Of a stretch of 64,000 nucleotides of DNA, positions 54,009-63,042 are shown piece by piece (the first letter of the stretch is position 1; each line of letters begins with the position of its first letter). Below the pieces are notes generated by a model. It ran no database searches. It saw only the letters and a list, made by a program, of their open reading frames with translations, and had not been told where the DNA came from. The translations under genes and the position numbers were made by a program. This DNA comes from Flavobacterium sp. M31R6 (lineage in GTDB: Bacteria; Bacteroidota; Bacteroidia; Flavobacteriales; Flavobacteriaceae). The stretch covers positions 4,154,001 to 4,218,000 of the forward strand of contig NZ_CP054141.1 of assembly GCF_013284035.1 (NCBI RefSeq). The letters run 5' to 3'.

Positions 54009-55181
54009 TTACAAATAACTCAACCACCATTTTTCCCTGTTCATTTGTTTATACTCGTCAAACTTTTTACATAATGGATAAAGCATAAGAACAATTCCAA
54101 TCCAAACTGCATAAACCACAAAAAGACTAAAACCATAGCCTTTCATATTGGGTTCAAATCCTATCCAAGTTGAGAAAATGAATTTTTGCCAACCAAAACC
54201 AGACAGTTCAGCAAAAATCATTGCAATTATATGAATAAAGTAAAGATGCAGAATGTAATAAAAAAAAGGAACTCTCCCGAAAATCGAGAAGAAGTCAACA
54301 ATTTTTCCTTTGAGTTTTTGTGTGTTAGCCAAAAACAAGAAAGCCCCACCCAAAGTCATCAACAAATACAAAAGTGAAGGAGGATATTTACTTGGATTCA
54401 AAAACGAAATTAAGTCTTGAGATAAAGTGCTATAGTGTTTAAATTCCTTTGGGTCTCCATACAAATTTGTTAATCTTAATAGAATAAAAAGAGCTATAGC
54501 AATTCCTCCTACAGAGTTGAACAATTTTCTTCGCTTATTATCGTCAACAGATTTATCATAAAATGCACCGAAATAATATCCTAAAGACATTACGGCAATC
54601 CATGGAACAAGTGGGTATCCAATTAGTAATTGAGTATGCTCAGATAGTGGATAAAAAGTTTGTTCATGAATAAGGGACCACAGTATATTACCCGAAAAAT
54701 GAACGTTGTCAAACAAGTTATGGCAGCAAATAAGCAACAAGCTAAAAACTAGAATATAAATTCTTGGCAAATAAATTAAAGCCGCCAAGACTATCATACT
54801 AATCCCCAATGACCATATCACAAGTAGACCAAAAGTCCTGAAGTGAATATCAAAAAACCACGCAAAACCTACTACCGTCAACTCTATAAAAACCAACCAA
54901 AGTCCACGCTTGAATAAAAAACTGAATAACTGATGCTGCGTTTTCCTTTTGCCCACCATAAATGCGGACATCCCTGCCAAAAAACTAAATGTAGGTGCAC
55001 AAAAATGGGTTATCCATCGTGTGAAAAAAATAGGCAAATTACTTTGAATTGGGTCTGTTGGGTCAAAAAAGAAAGCCGAATAATGAAAATAATCCCTCAC
55101 ATGGTCTAGCGCCATTATGACCATCACCAAACCTTTTAGTAAGTCAATGGATTCTATTCTGGTATTAGTAAGTGATGCCAT
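54009..55181 (-). CDS. DUF1624/heparan-glucosaminide N-acetyltransferase-like membrane protein
   Basis: This protein of about 390 residues has around ten hydrophobic segments. The N-terminal signature IESIDLLKGLVMVIMALDHV with RDYFHYSA belongs to the DUF1624/YeiB-HGSNAT-like family of integral membrane acyltransferases. The presumed catalytic His is in the DHVRDYF region. The acyl acceptor is unknown. The ATG at 55181 is preferred to 55250 because the family begins just before RIESIDLLKG. Confidence 0.78.
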   Translation of the reverse strand: MASLTNTRIESIDLLKGLVMVIMALDHVRDYFHYSAFFFDPTDPIQSNLPIFFTRWITHFCAPTFSFLAGMSAFMVGKRKTQHQLFSFLFKRGLWLVFIELTVVGFAWFFDIHFRTFGLLVIWSLGISMIVLAALIYLPRIYILVFSLLLICCHNLFDNVHFSGNILWSLIHEQTFYPLSEHTQLLIGYPLVPWIAVMSLGYYFGAFYDKSVDDNKRRKLFNSVGGIAIALFILLRLTNLYGDPKEFKHYSTLSQDLISFLNPSKYPPSLLYLLMTLGGAFLFLANTQKLKGKIVDFFSIFGRVPFFYYILHLYFIHIIAMIFAELSGFGWQKFIFSTWIGFEPNMKGYGFSLFVVYAVWIGIVLMLYPLCKKFDEYKQMNREKWWLSYL

Positions 55182-55394
55182 AAATTGGTCTATTGAATTG
55201 TTAGAGTTAACAAAAAAAACATGCTTTATTATGGTAGAGAACCAAAACACAAAACGCTCTTTATTAGTAATTTAACTCTAAATTAATTCTTATTTTTGGA
55301 TTTTCAAAAACTTATAGAATAGAGAATCATTTTCAAATTAGGACAATTGCTTAAATTAATTCTAGCACTATTGTATATTACTGTCTTTCGATTT

Positions 55395-56039
55395 TTAAAT
55401 CTCAACTAATCCATTTAGAAAATTTTCCAACTCTTTTTGAATACTGTCAAAATATTGTTGGCTTGAAAAACCTAACAATTGAACTGTCCCATTTGGATTT
55501 GAATAATAATACCCAAAGTATGCTAATTTAATTCCCTTGACGGTTCCTTGAAATTTTAGGCACAACATTTTTTTATTATTTACGATTCTATACTCAGCAC
55601 TTGTTTCTTTTACATCAAAAGATGCTTTTTGCGCATTCAGAAGAGCAATTTGTCGCATATTTTCAAGATCGACCTGAGTCTTCTCTGTAATCATCAATGC
55701 ATATCCCTCTCCTGATTTTAAACTAAACCTATATTCAGGGGTTTTCTCATTGTCTTTATGTGATGCGAAAGCCCATTTGGAAGGATTTATAAAAACACCA
55801 ACATTAAAGGAAGTACTTTTTACTAAAAATGTTGCTTGGCTTGTTTTGGTAAATTTATTTTTGTTTAATGTCAATGAGTCAATTGAAGTTGAATTCACGC
55901 TACTACTGTCTTGCAAATATGTCCAAGTACCATTGTCAAATAGAAGCACTTCTTTTCCATTATCAGTAAGAGCTTTAGTCTGAGATTTTGCAATATTTGA
56001 AATTGTCAAAAAGCAAATCATAAAGAAAATTTTATTCAT
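55395..56039 (-). CDS. Secreted protein, DUF3157-like
   Basis: The 214-residue protein has a signal peptide (1-19, ending IAKSQ). A short motif ALTDNGKEVLLFDNGTWTY at about 23-41 resembles DUF3157-type secreted proteins. The rest (about 65-214) looks like a globular alpha/beta domain without recognisable catalytic residues. Probably periplasmic; function unknown. It is a single gene between the DUF1624-like and M48 genes, with AT-rich spacers of 213 nt (55182-55394) and 115 nt that hold nothing else I can support. Confidence 0.6.
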   Translation of the reverse strand: MNKIFFMICFLTISNIAKSQTKALTDNGKEVLLFDNGTWTYLQDSSSVNSTSIDSLTLNKNKFTKTSQATFLVKSTSFNVGVFINPSKWAFASHKDNEKTPEYRFSLKSGEGYALMITEKTQVDLENMRQIALLNAQKASFDVKETSAEYRIVNNKKMLCLKFQGTVKGIKLAYFGYYYSNPNGTVQLLGFSSQQYFDSIQKELENFLNGLVEI

Positions 56040-56154
56040 ATTTTATTGTTTTCGTTAAGGTTGCAAACGTTTTGATAATATAGGAGATTTGAAACTAAAT
56101 CAAGACTCTTTATTCGAATTTATCAAAACATCCAATTCTTGTGAATTATAACTA

Positions 56155-58065
56155 TTAGTTCCTGTCAATCCTAGCTTCTATCGTTTTGGTCATTTCATCA
56201 GTCAAACCACTCCAATCTTGGAACAAATCTTTCACTAACGAATCATCTTCCAAAATATTTGCAGTTTTAATTCCATCTATATATCTGAATCTGTCAGCCG
56301 GACTAGGGTGTGTATCGTCTTCAGTGGTTACACTGTTTATCAATTTATGCAGTTCTTCTTCAATTGTTGCACTATGATTCCCTTTTAACTCATAAAGATT
56401 ATTTATCGGTCTTTTCAATTCCACAGCTTCTTCAATTTCAACATTAGCATATTTTCCAAACTCAATTTGTCTTTTAATAACGTGAGTCAACCCATTTACA
56501 AATGAAGGTGTACCAAATGTTTCGGCTGCTACCCTGTCGGCAAGAACTTCTTGAAGACGTGTTGCTCCACAGCTTATCCTTTGAAATATAAAATTATACA
56601 ACCTGAGAAAATGAAAAGCAACGTTCCATATCGTATTCTGTTGTGCATTGTGTAATGCTATAAAATATTTGGTAATATCGTTTTGCACTCTAAATGCAAC
56701 TTCACCACCGGCCGTATCCCTGTGTGTGAAATGTCCATACTCATGGGCCAATACAGCTTTAAAATCTCCCTTTTTGAAATCTTTTAAAACAGCGGTACCA
56801 AGTATCAGAATTCGTTTTCCTCTATCATTCATTTTCTCCCTCCTTGTCCCTTTTTCATAAACGGCCAAATCGTTCAATGGAGTAATACGAATTTCTTCTA
56901 TGGGGCGAGTTCCCATTATCTGTGCTACTTCATCCGTCAGATTGTATAGATTTGGAGCCTCATCTCTTTTTAATTCTCGACCTGGATCTGTATAATCAAC
57001 TTTTAAAAGCAATGAACGGATCATATTATAAATAGTGACTACTGCACCAATAACCAAAATAGCTACAAGTTTAATGGGAATAGTTCCAGCCAATAAAAAG
57101 AGGTATATTATTCCAACTGTGAGTCCTATAACCAAAACAAGTATTATAGGTAGCGATATATAATAATAAAACCCACCTACGTTAATTAGAGTTTTATATC
57201 CTGAGCGCAACCAACCTCCTGGTTTTACAGAACTTGTTTCCAACTGATTATTCTCGATGGCTTTCAAAGTAACGTTTGAGAAAAATTTGCCTACAAGGAA
57301 CAACAATAAAAGCCCAAAAGCCCAAACAGCTACAATTACACCAAAATAAATGACTGCATTCATTTTGAGTATTTCATTATTTATGCCCAAATTCAAAATT
57401 CTATCAACTTCTTCTTGCGGAAGGCCCTTTTCTTGTGCTTTGAGTATTTCTTTTTTGGCTTCTCTCCATTGTTCTCCATAGGCCAACATTATAGACGAAT
57501 AATAATGGGTAAGCATCTCATTTGGATATTTTGCTTTCAATTTTTCCACTACTTCTTTTGCAGTGGTGATATCATTTACTTGAAGTGAAATTTGAACATA
57601 CCCAGCTAAAATATCTACATCTTCCCCGTTTGGAAGTTTTGTGGCTTCTTTAAATAATTGTTGCGCTTCATAGAGCTTTGTTGTATCCTTCGAAATCAAA
57701 TATCCCTCCGCTAAACTTGTTAAGTTGTAAGCTGATCTGTTTATTTCGACTGCCTTTTTACATAAATCTATTCCTTCTTTTGTGTTTCCTAAACTTGATT
57801 GTAAACTGCCGTGTCGGCGTAGGACAGGATCAAAATTGGGAGCTTTCGAATAAACAATAGAATATAGACTGTCTGCCAGTTTATAATTTTGTTTGTCCAT
57901 GGCAACGGTAGCCTCTTTAAAAATTTGTACCAATGAAGGATCAATCGCCTCGAGTTGTTTTTCAATTTTTTCTTCTTTTTGACGATCTCTTGTTGGTGCT
58001 TGTGCCTGCAATTGAGTACAGATTATTGAAAGAATAATTATCAGACTTAACTTTACTTTTTTCAT
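56155..58065 (-). CDS. M48-family metalloprotease with N-terminal TPR domain
   Basis: The 636-residue protein has a signal peptide (1-22, ending LQAQA). The TPR-rich region is at about 35-225 (KLADSLYSIVYSKAPNFDPVL; GIDLCKKAVEINRSAYNL). Three hydrophobic segments follow at about 235-258 and 300-350. A zinc metalloprotease domain carries VLAHEYGHFTHRDT (HEXXH, about residue 440) and the third-ligand Glu region RLQEVLADRVAAE. It is probably a membrane-anchored quality-control protease of the HtpX/BepA class; the TPR-first layout is like BepA reversed. The first 20 nt after its start overlap no other gene, and it diverges from the lpxH-like gene. Confidence 0.85.
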   Translation of the reverse strand: MKKVKLSLIIILSIICTQLQAQAPTRDRQKEEKIEKQLEAIDPSLVQIFKEATVAMDKQNYKLADSLYSIVYSKAPNFDPVLRRHGSLQSSLGNTKEGIDLCKKAVEINRSAYNLTSLAEGYLISKDTTKLYEAQQLFKEATKLPNGEDVDILAGYVQISLQVNDITTAKEVVEKLKAKYPNEMLTHYYSSIMLAYGEQWREAKKEILKAQEKGLPQEEVDRILNLGINNEILKMNAVIYFGVIVAVWAFGLLLLFLVGKFFSNVTLKAIENNQLETSSVKPGGWLRSGYKTLINVGGFYYYISLPIILVLVIGLTVGIIYLFLLAGTIPIKLVAILVIGAVVTIYNMIRSLLLKVDYTDPGRELKRDEAPNLYNLTDEVAQIMGTRPIEEIRITPLNDLAVYEKGTRREKMNDRGKRILILGTAVLKDFKKGDFKAVLAHEYGHFTHRDTAGGEVAFRVQNDITKYFIALHNAQQNTIWNVAFHFLRLYNFIFQRISCGATRLQEVLADRVAAETFGTPSFVNGLTHVIKRQIEFGKYANVEIEEAVELKRPINNLYELKGNHSATIEEELHKLINSVTTEDDTHPSPADRFRYIDGIKTANILEDDSLVKDLFQDWSGLTDEMTKTIEARIDRN

Positions 58066-58512
58066 AAATGGATATAAGGTGGTTTTATGGTTAATTAGTT
58101 TTTATTGGGGTTTCTGTCAATTCCAGAAACCGATTTATTCCTTCTTTACACACATTGACTTGAAATATTGCTGCGATGACTTGAAATTTATTAGCAACGT
58201 GTGTTTTTTGTTTTAAGTTATATTTGTTTTAATTTTTCCATCCAATTAAAATAGGCGTTACAAAATCTGACCTACGCACTCCATTTCAATTATAAGGACT
58301 TAGTCTGACAAACATAATGTTAATTTTTTAAATTAGAAGTGATATATCAATTTTGATATCATTTATTACTTCCTAATCATTTCTCTAAACACCTTCAGCT
58401 GTATTTTAATTCCTAAAAATATCATCTATAAAAACCAATACTTTTTTATACACAAATAATACTAAGAATACATTAGGATAACATAGCGGTCTTACTTTCG
58501 TAAAAACTAAAA
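58066..58512. promoter_or_regulatory. Divergent control region between the M48 and lpxH-like genes
   Basis: This 447-nt AT-rich region has no credible gene. It holds a perfect 8-bp hairpin GGTTTCTG/CAGAAACC (58109-58131). Two copies of TGACTTGAAAT lie at 58156-58166 and 58177-58187, 21 nt apart (two helical turns). ACACAC/GTGTGT flanks are at 58148-58153 and 58199-58204. A TACTTTCG box near 58493-58500, one base off the -7 consensus, could serve the plus-strand gene. Confidence 0.45.
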
Positions 58513-59328
58513 ATGAAAAGGAAAAGAAAAATTCCACTGGTGGTTATAAGTGATGTCCATTTAGGAACTTATGGCTGCCACGCCAAAGAGTTACTGCAGT
58601 ATCTAAAATCAATAAACCCACAAACATTAGTTCTTAATGGCGATATTATCGATATGTGGAGTTTCACCAAAAGCTACTTCCCGGCTGCTCACATGAATGT
58701 TCTGAGACAGATCATAAAAATGTCCAATCTCGGTACCCGTGTCATTTACATTACCGGAAATCACGATGAGGCGCTACGAAAATATTCTGATTTTGTTTTA
58801 GGCAATTTCGAATTGGTTGACAAACTGACATTGGATTTGGACGGCAAAAAAGCATGGATTTTTCATGGCGATGTGTTCGATTCTTCCACTCAAGGCTATG
58901 CCAAAATACTTGCCAAACTGGGCGGAAAAGGATATGATTTATTGATTCTGATCAACAGTTTGATTAATTGGTTTCTGACTCTTTTAGGCAAAGAAAAAAG
59001 AAGCTATTCCAAAATGATAAAAGACAGCGTCAAGAAAGCGGTTTCTTTTATATCCAATTTTGAAACTACCGCAGCCGATGTTGCTATTCAAAAAAAATGT
59101 AGTTATGTTATTTGTGGACACATTCACAAACCCCAGATGAAGGAAGTAGAAAATGAACACGGAAAAGTCATGTACCTGAACAGTGGAGATTGGATAGAAA
59201 ATCTGACTGCATTAGAATACAAAAAACAAAAATGGAGCCTTTATCAGTATAAAAAAGAGCATTACAAGGATGCCGACAGCAATGAGGAAAAAATGGTCAA
59301 CGACATTGTAAACAAGATTCTCTCCTAA
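58513..59328 (+). CDS. UDP-2,3-diacylglucosamine diphosphatase-like metallophosphoesterase
   Basis: The 271-residue calcineurin-like phosphoesterase has all metal motifs: VVISDVHLGT (D-x-H), LNGDIIDMWSF (GD), ITGNHDEALRKYSD (GNHD) and VICGHIHKPQMKE (GH-x-H), plus WIFHGDVFD. These match the LpxH-type enzyme of Bacteroidetes lipid A synthesis, which makes 2,3-diacylglucosamine 1-phosphate. A glycosyltransferase gene follows, and the pair may act on envelope lipids. Other metallophosphoesterase substrates are possible. Confidence 0.8.
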   Translation: MKRKRKIPLVVISDVHLGTYGCHAKELLQYLKSINPQTLVLNGDIIDMWSFTKSYFPAAHMNVLRQIIKMSNLGTRVIYITGNHDEALRKYSDFVLGNFELVDKLTLDLDGKKAWIFHGDVFDSSTQGYAKILAKLGGKGYDLLILINSLINWFLTLLGKEKRSYSKMIKDSVKKAVSFISNFETTAADVAIQKKCSYVICGHIHKPQMKEVENEHGKVMYLNSGDWIENLTALEYKKQKWSLYQYKKEHYKDADSNEEKMVNDIVNKILS

Positions 59329-59343
59329 AAATCGGAAATAGTC

Positions 59344-59596
59344 TCATGCTAAGTTTTGCTAAATTTTTCTCTCGCAAAGGCGCTAAGACGCAAAGAGAAA
59401 CAAAATTAAACTTTGTGACTCTGCCGATTTGCGAGATAAACAGAAACACTATTAATAACATTGAGAGATTTCATGCTGAGTTTTGCTAAATCTTCTCTCG
59501 CAAAGGCGCTAAGACGCAAAGAGGAAAAAAATAAACTTTGCGACTCTGCGGCTTTGCGAGATAAACAAAAGACACTATTAATAACATTGAGAGATT
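59344..59596. repeat. Tandem pair of 127-bp hairpin-forming repeat units
   Basis: Unit 1 (59344-59470) and unit 2 (59471-59596) are near-identical direct repeats in the spacer between the phosphoesterase and glycosyltransferase genes. Each unit contains two 25-nt arms, 59371-59395/59411-59434 and 59497-59521/59536-59560. Unit 2 pairs 21 of 25 positions (CTCGCAAAG/CTTTGCGAG at the base and CGCAAAG/CTTTGCG near the loop); unit 1 pairs less perfectly. The ends GAGAGATT close both units. This is much GC-richer than its surroundings. Confidence 0.85.
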
Positions 59597-59639
59597 AGAC
59601 ATTTATCGAGTTCTTATAAAAAAATAAAAATATACAGCA

Positions 59640-60629
59640 ATGAAAATATTTTATGCCATACAGGCAACAGGCAACGGACACATCAGCAGAGCGGTACAAT
59701 TGTATCCTTATCTGCAAAAATTTGGAGAGGTTGATTTTTTCTTAAGCGGTAACAATGCCAGTCTGGACATCAATTTGCCTATAAAATACAAAAGTGAGGG
59801 TTGTAGTTTGCATTACAGTAAATGCGGCGGTTTGGATTATTGGGACATTGCCAAAAACATTAAACCGAGACAAATCTATAAAGACGCCGATGCTTTGCCC
59901 CTGAAAAATTACGATGTGGTCATCAATGATTTTGACTCGATTACTTCGTTGGCTTGCAAGCTTCAAAAAGTGCATTCGATACAATTTGGACATCAAGCAA
60001 GTTTTATATCGTCCAAAACTCCCAGACCGGACAAGAAAAGTGTTATGGGCGAAATGATTCTCAAACATTACGCTCCCTCTCCAAAAAACATTGGATTGCA
60101 TTTTGACAAATACGATGATTTTATTTATCCTCCCATCATCAAAGACGAAATCGTAAATGCCGAACCCAAAGATGCAGGGCATATAACTGTTTACTTGCCT
60201 TCTTTTCAAAAAGATTGCTTAGAAAAAGCATTCAACAAACTTCCTAATTTAAAATTTCATTGGTTTTTGAATGACATAAAAACCAAACACACAATTAAGA
60301 ACGTTACCTATTTTCCAGTCAATCAACAGTACTTTAATAAAAGCCTCATCAATTGTGAAGGAATTATTACTGGAGGTGGATTTGAAACGCCTGCCGAAGC
60401 ATTATATCTTGGTAAAAAAATACTTTCGATTCCTATTCGCAAACATTATGAACAAGAATGCAATGCGGCCGCTCTGAAGAAAATGGGTGTTCCTGTACTG
60501 TACGATGTTGGTGATGATTTTGATCTAATAATCGAAAACTGGCTTGATTCCCCTATCAAGTACCCAACCATGAAAGCCAATAATATCGATGAAACCCTTC
60601 AGTTTTTATTTGACACTTATTATGATTAA
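59640..60629 (+). CDS. Glycosyltransferase, MurG/GT28-like
   Basis: The 329-residue GT-B-type protein has the N-terminal ATGNGHISRAVQLYPYLQ loop and a C-terminal donor site, ITGGGFETPAEALYLGKK with the IPIRKHYEQECNAAAL segment. These match UDP-sugar transferases of the GT28/MGT kind, though both sugar and acceptor are unknown. The start ATG at 59640 follows the tandem repeat by 44 nt. It shares an orientation with the LpxH-like gene upstream and ends at a strong bidirectional terminator. Confidence 0.78.
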   Translation: MKIFYAIQATGNGHISRAVQLYPYLQKFGEVDFFLSGNNASLDINLPIKYKSEGCSLHYSKCGGLDYWDIAKNIKPRQIYKDADALPLKNYDVVINDFDSITSLACKLQKVHSIQFGHQASFISSKTPRPDKKSVMGEMILKHYAPSPKNIGLHFDKYDDFIYPPIIKDEIVNAEPKDAGHITVYLPSFQKDCLEKAFNKLPNLKFHWFLNDIKTKHTIKNVTYFPVNQQYFNKSLINCEGIITGGGFETPAEALYLGKKILSIPIRKHYEQECNAAALKKMGVPVLYDVGDDFDLIIENWLDSPIKYPTMKANNIDETLQFLFDTYYD

Positions 60630-60644
60630 TCATTTTATAAAAAG

Positions 60645-60682
60645 AAACCCCGTCTGTTTTAATAACTAGACGGGGTTTTAAT
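60645..60682. terminator. Bidirectional terminator between the glycosyltransferase and S46 peptidase genes
   Basis: AAACCCCGTCT (60645-60655) and AGACGGGGTTT (60668-60678) form an 11-bp stem with a 12-nt loop, with T-rich sequence on each strand. It separates the convergent plus-strand glycosyltransferase and minus-strand peptidase genes. Confidence 0.9.
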
Positions 60683-60709
60683 TTTCAATAACAATATGTG
60701 ATTTATTTT

Positions 60710-62866
60710 TTAAGGTTGTGATTCTTTCACAATCGTCATTTCGTCAATGATGTTATGAGCACCGGCATATTTGTCAATAACCCAAAGCACGAAACGAATG
60801 TCAAGATTGATGGTACGTTGCAATTTTTTATCAAAAATAACATCTCCTGCCATCGCTTCAATATTTCCATCAAAAGCCACACCGATTAATTCTCCTTTTC
60901 CATTCAATACTGGAGAACCTGAATTCCCACCAGTAATATCGTTATCAGTCAAGAAATTCACAGGCATATATCCAGCTTTATCTGCATATTCACCAAAATC
61001 TTTTGCTTTGTTTAATTCCAACAAACGAGCTGGCAAATCAAATTCAGAATCTCCTGCTTTATACTTATTGACCATACCGGTCATTGTTGTATAATTGTTT
61101 ATTTTGGCATCATTTCTTTTGTCAGCAGGTAAAGAACGAACTTTACCATACGTTAAACGCAAAGTAGAATTGGCATCTGGATACTGAATGGTATTCAATT
61201 TTGATTCTCTTAAACCTTCCACCAATTTGCGGTAAGCAATAGCGAAATCATCATCCGCTTTTAATTGTTCCTCAGATTTGGCTCTGACTTTTGTTACCAA
61301 ATCATTTGAAATCACATACAAAGGATCGGCAACTATTAATTCGGCATTTGGATTTTTCATAAAAGCCTCAACCGTTTCTTTATTGGTAAAAATACTTCCC
61401 GAAATTGCTTTATCCACATCGGCAGCAAAATTACCTTTATTGGTTTCCTTCATTTTAGCCACAATTGGAGCCAAACCATATTCAGATGCTTTAGCAGCAT
61501 ACAAATTCAATTGTGCTGTCAAAACTTCCTTTTCCAAAGGAGCATAAAACTCACCATAATAATTATCAATTAAGCTATTTATCTTCGGTAGCATTTCGGC
61601 TCTTTTAGCATCATTTTCTTTGTAATAACCAATCAATGCATTCCCTAATACAGACGGTCCTGCTCCAAAAGAAGTCGTTCTCATCAATTGGGTAAGATAA
61701 TTGTCATGACGTGATTTCAAATTTGTTTTTGCATAATAGTCATTTATTGTAGCAATAACATTTCCGTATTTTTCTTTGTTCTCAGGTTTATTGGCCCAAG
61801 CATTGAACTTAGCTTCTTCATTTGACTTTGCACTAGCTGTTTTTGCTTTAGTCAATGCATCAATCATCCCTTGGCGGTTTTTCCAATAATTAGCAGTCGA
61901 AGCATATTTAGAAGCGTATTTCAAGTTTATTGTCGCATCTTGTTTCATGAATTTCTTCATGTTGTCCATTCCAGTCTTCGCTCCTTCAACCCAAGCAGGA
62001 TAAGCATAACTAACATTTTGTGCAATTCCTCCCGATGGCATCCAACGATTCGTTCTTCCAGGATAACCCAAAATCATCGCAAAATCATTTTCTTTTACTC
62101 CGGTAATATTTATTGGCAAATGGTGTTTCGGCTGCAAAGGCACATTGTCTTTGGAATATTCGGCAGGATTTCCGTCTTTATCTGCATACACTCTGAACAT
62201 TGAGAAATCGGCAGTATGACGTGGCCACTCCCAGTTATCAGTATCTCCACCAAATTTCCCAAGACTTTCAGTAGGTGTTCCTACCAAACGAACGTCTTTA
62301 TAATCTTGGTAAACAAAATAGTAATATTCGTTTCCTTGAAAAAATGGACGAACGGATACTGTGTATTTTCCACCTTCATTATTTTCTTTTTCAATCAGTG
62401 CAATTTCTTGTTGGATTACTTTATTGCGTTCTGTTTCGGTCATTTTATCATTTACTTTTGATAAAATTCTTTTGGAAACGTCATCCATACGAACAAAGAA
62501 ACGCACGTACAATGATTTTGGTTTTAACTCCTCACTTCGGTTTTTAGCCCAAAATCCATTCTTTAAATAGTTTTGTTCTTCGGTAGAAAGTTCTGCAATG
62601 GCATTGTATCCGCAGTGGTGATTGGTAAGTACCAAACCTTCTTTTGAAACAATCTCGGCCGTACAACCTCCGTTGAATTGAACTACAGCATCTTTCAAAC
62701 TATGATGATTGATACTATAAATTTCTTCGGCTGTCAATTGCAAGCCCATTTTTTCCATATCTCTATGGTTCAGTCTTTCGATAAACATCAAAAACCACAT
62801 TCCTTCATCGGCTCTCACTGGAAAAGCCATTAGGCACATGGTCAAGAATAATACAATTTTTTTCAT
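60710..62866 (-). CDS. S46-family dipeptidyl-peptidase (DPP7/DPP11-like)
   Basis: The 718-residue protein has a signal peptide (1-19, ending FPVRAD) and the S46 fold. The catalytic His is in GLVLTNHHCGYNA (about residue 83-84), the Asp region is in GGDTDNWEWPRHTADFSMFR, and the nucleophile Ser is in DITGGNSGSPVLNG near the C-terminus. Family knowledge: S46 enzymes release dipeptides from extracellular proteins in asaccharolytic Bacteroidetes. The residue in VAFDGNIEAM is Gly, which as I recall favours DPP7 (broad, hydrophobic) over the Asp/Glu-specific DPP11 (Arg). Confidence 0.9.
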   Translation of the reverse strand: MKKIVLFLTMCLMAFPVRADEGMWFLMFIERLNHRDMEKMGLQLTAEEIYSINHHSLKDAVVQFNGGCTAEIVSKEGLVLTNHHCGYNAIAELSTEEQNYLKNGFWAKNRSEELKPKSLYVRFFVRMDDVSKRILSKVNDKMTETERNKVIQQEIALIEKENNEGGKYTVSVRPFFQGNEYYYFVYQDYKDVRLVGTPTESLGKFGGDTDNWEWPRHTADFSMFRVYADKDGNPAEYSKDNVPLQPKHHLPINITGVKENDFAMILGYPGRTNRWMPSGGIAQNVSYAYPAWVEGAKTGMDNMKKFMKQDATINLKYASKYASTANYWKNRQGMIDALTKAKTASAKSNEEAKFNAWANKPENKEKYGNVIATINDYYAKTNLKSRHDNYLTQLMRTTSFGAGPSVLGNALIGYYKENDAKRAEMLPKINSLIDNYYGEFYAPLEKEVLTAQLNLYAAKASEYGLAPIVAKMKETNKGNFAADVDKAISGSIFTNKETVEAFMKNPNAELIVADPLYVISNDLVTKVRAKSEEQLKADDDFAIAYRKLVEGLRESKLNTIQYPDANSTLRLTYGKVRSLPADKRNDAKINNYTTMTGMVNKYKAGDSEFDLPARLLELNKAKDFGEYADKAGYMPVNFLTDNDITGGNSGSPVLNGKGELIGVAFDGNIEAMAGDVIFDKKLQRTINLDIRFVLWVIDKYAGAHNIIDEMTIVKESQP

Positions 62867-62987
62867 TTGGGTATATTTTATTTTAGCGGCACGAATATAA
62901 TCATTTTAATAACCATATTAAAGTTTTACTACTTTAAACACAATCAAATACTTTCCAATTAACCCAATTTTAAGAATTGTTCAAAAC

Positions 62988-63017
62988 AAAAAAAAGGCAC
63001 TCTATTGCTAGAATACC
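62988..63017 (-). terminator. Terminator after obg
   Basis: GGCACTCTA (62996-63004) and TAGAATACC (63009-63017) pair over 9 bp with two G.T pairs on the minus-strand transcript and a 4-nt loop, followed by eight T. It lies 26 nt after the obg stop codon. Confidence 0.75.
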
Positions 63018-63042
63018 TTTTTCTTTTTAATCATAATGCCTT

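Noticed and set aside
59344..59596. CRISPR array
   Set aside because: Only two 127-bp units with no short repeats or unique spacers of CRISPR size, and no cas genes; a tandem hairpin repeat fits better.
59742..60209. 155-codon minus-strand ORF
   Set aside because: Lies wholly inside the glycosyltransferase gene on the other strand and shows no protein-family features.
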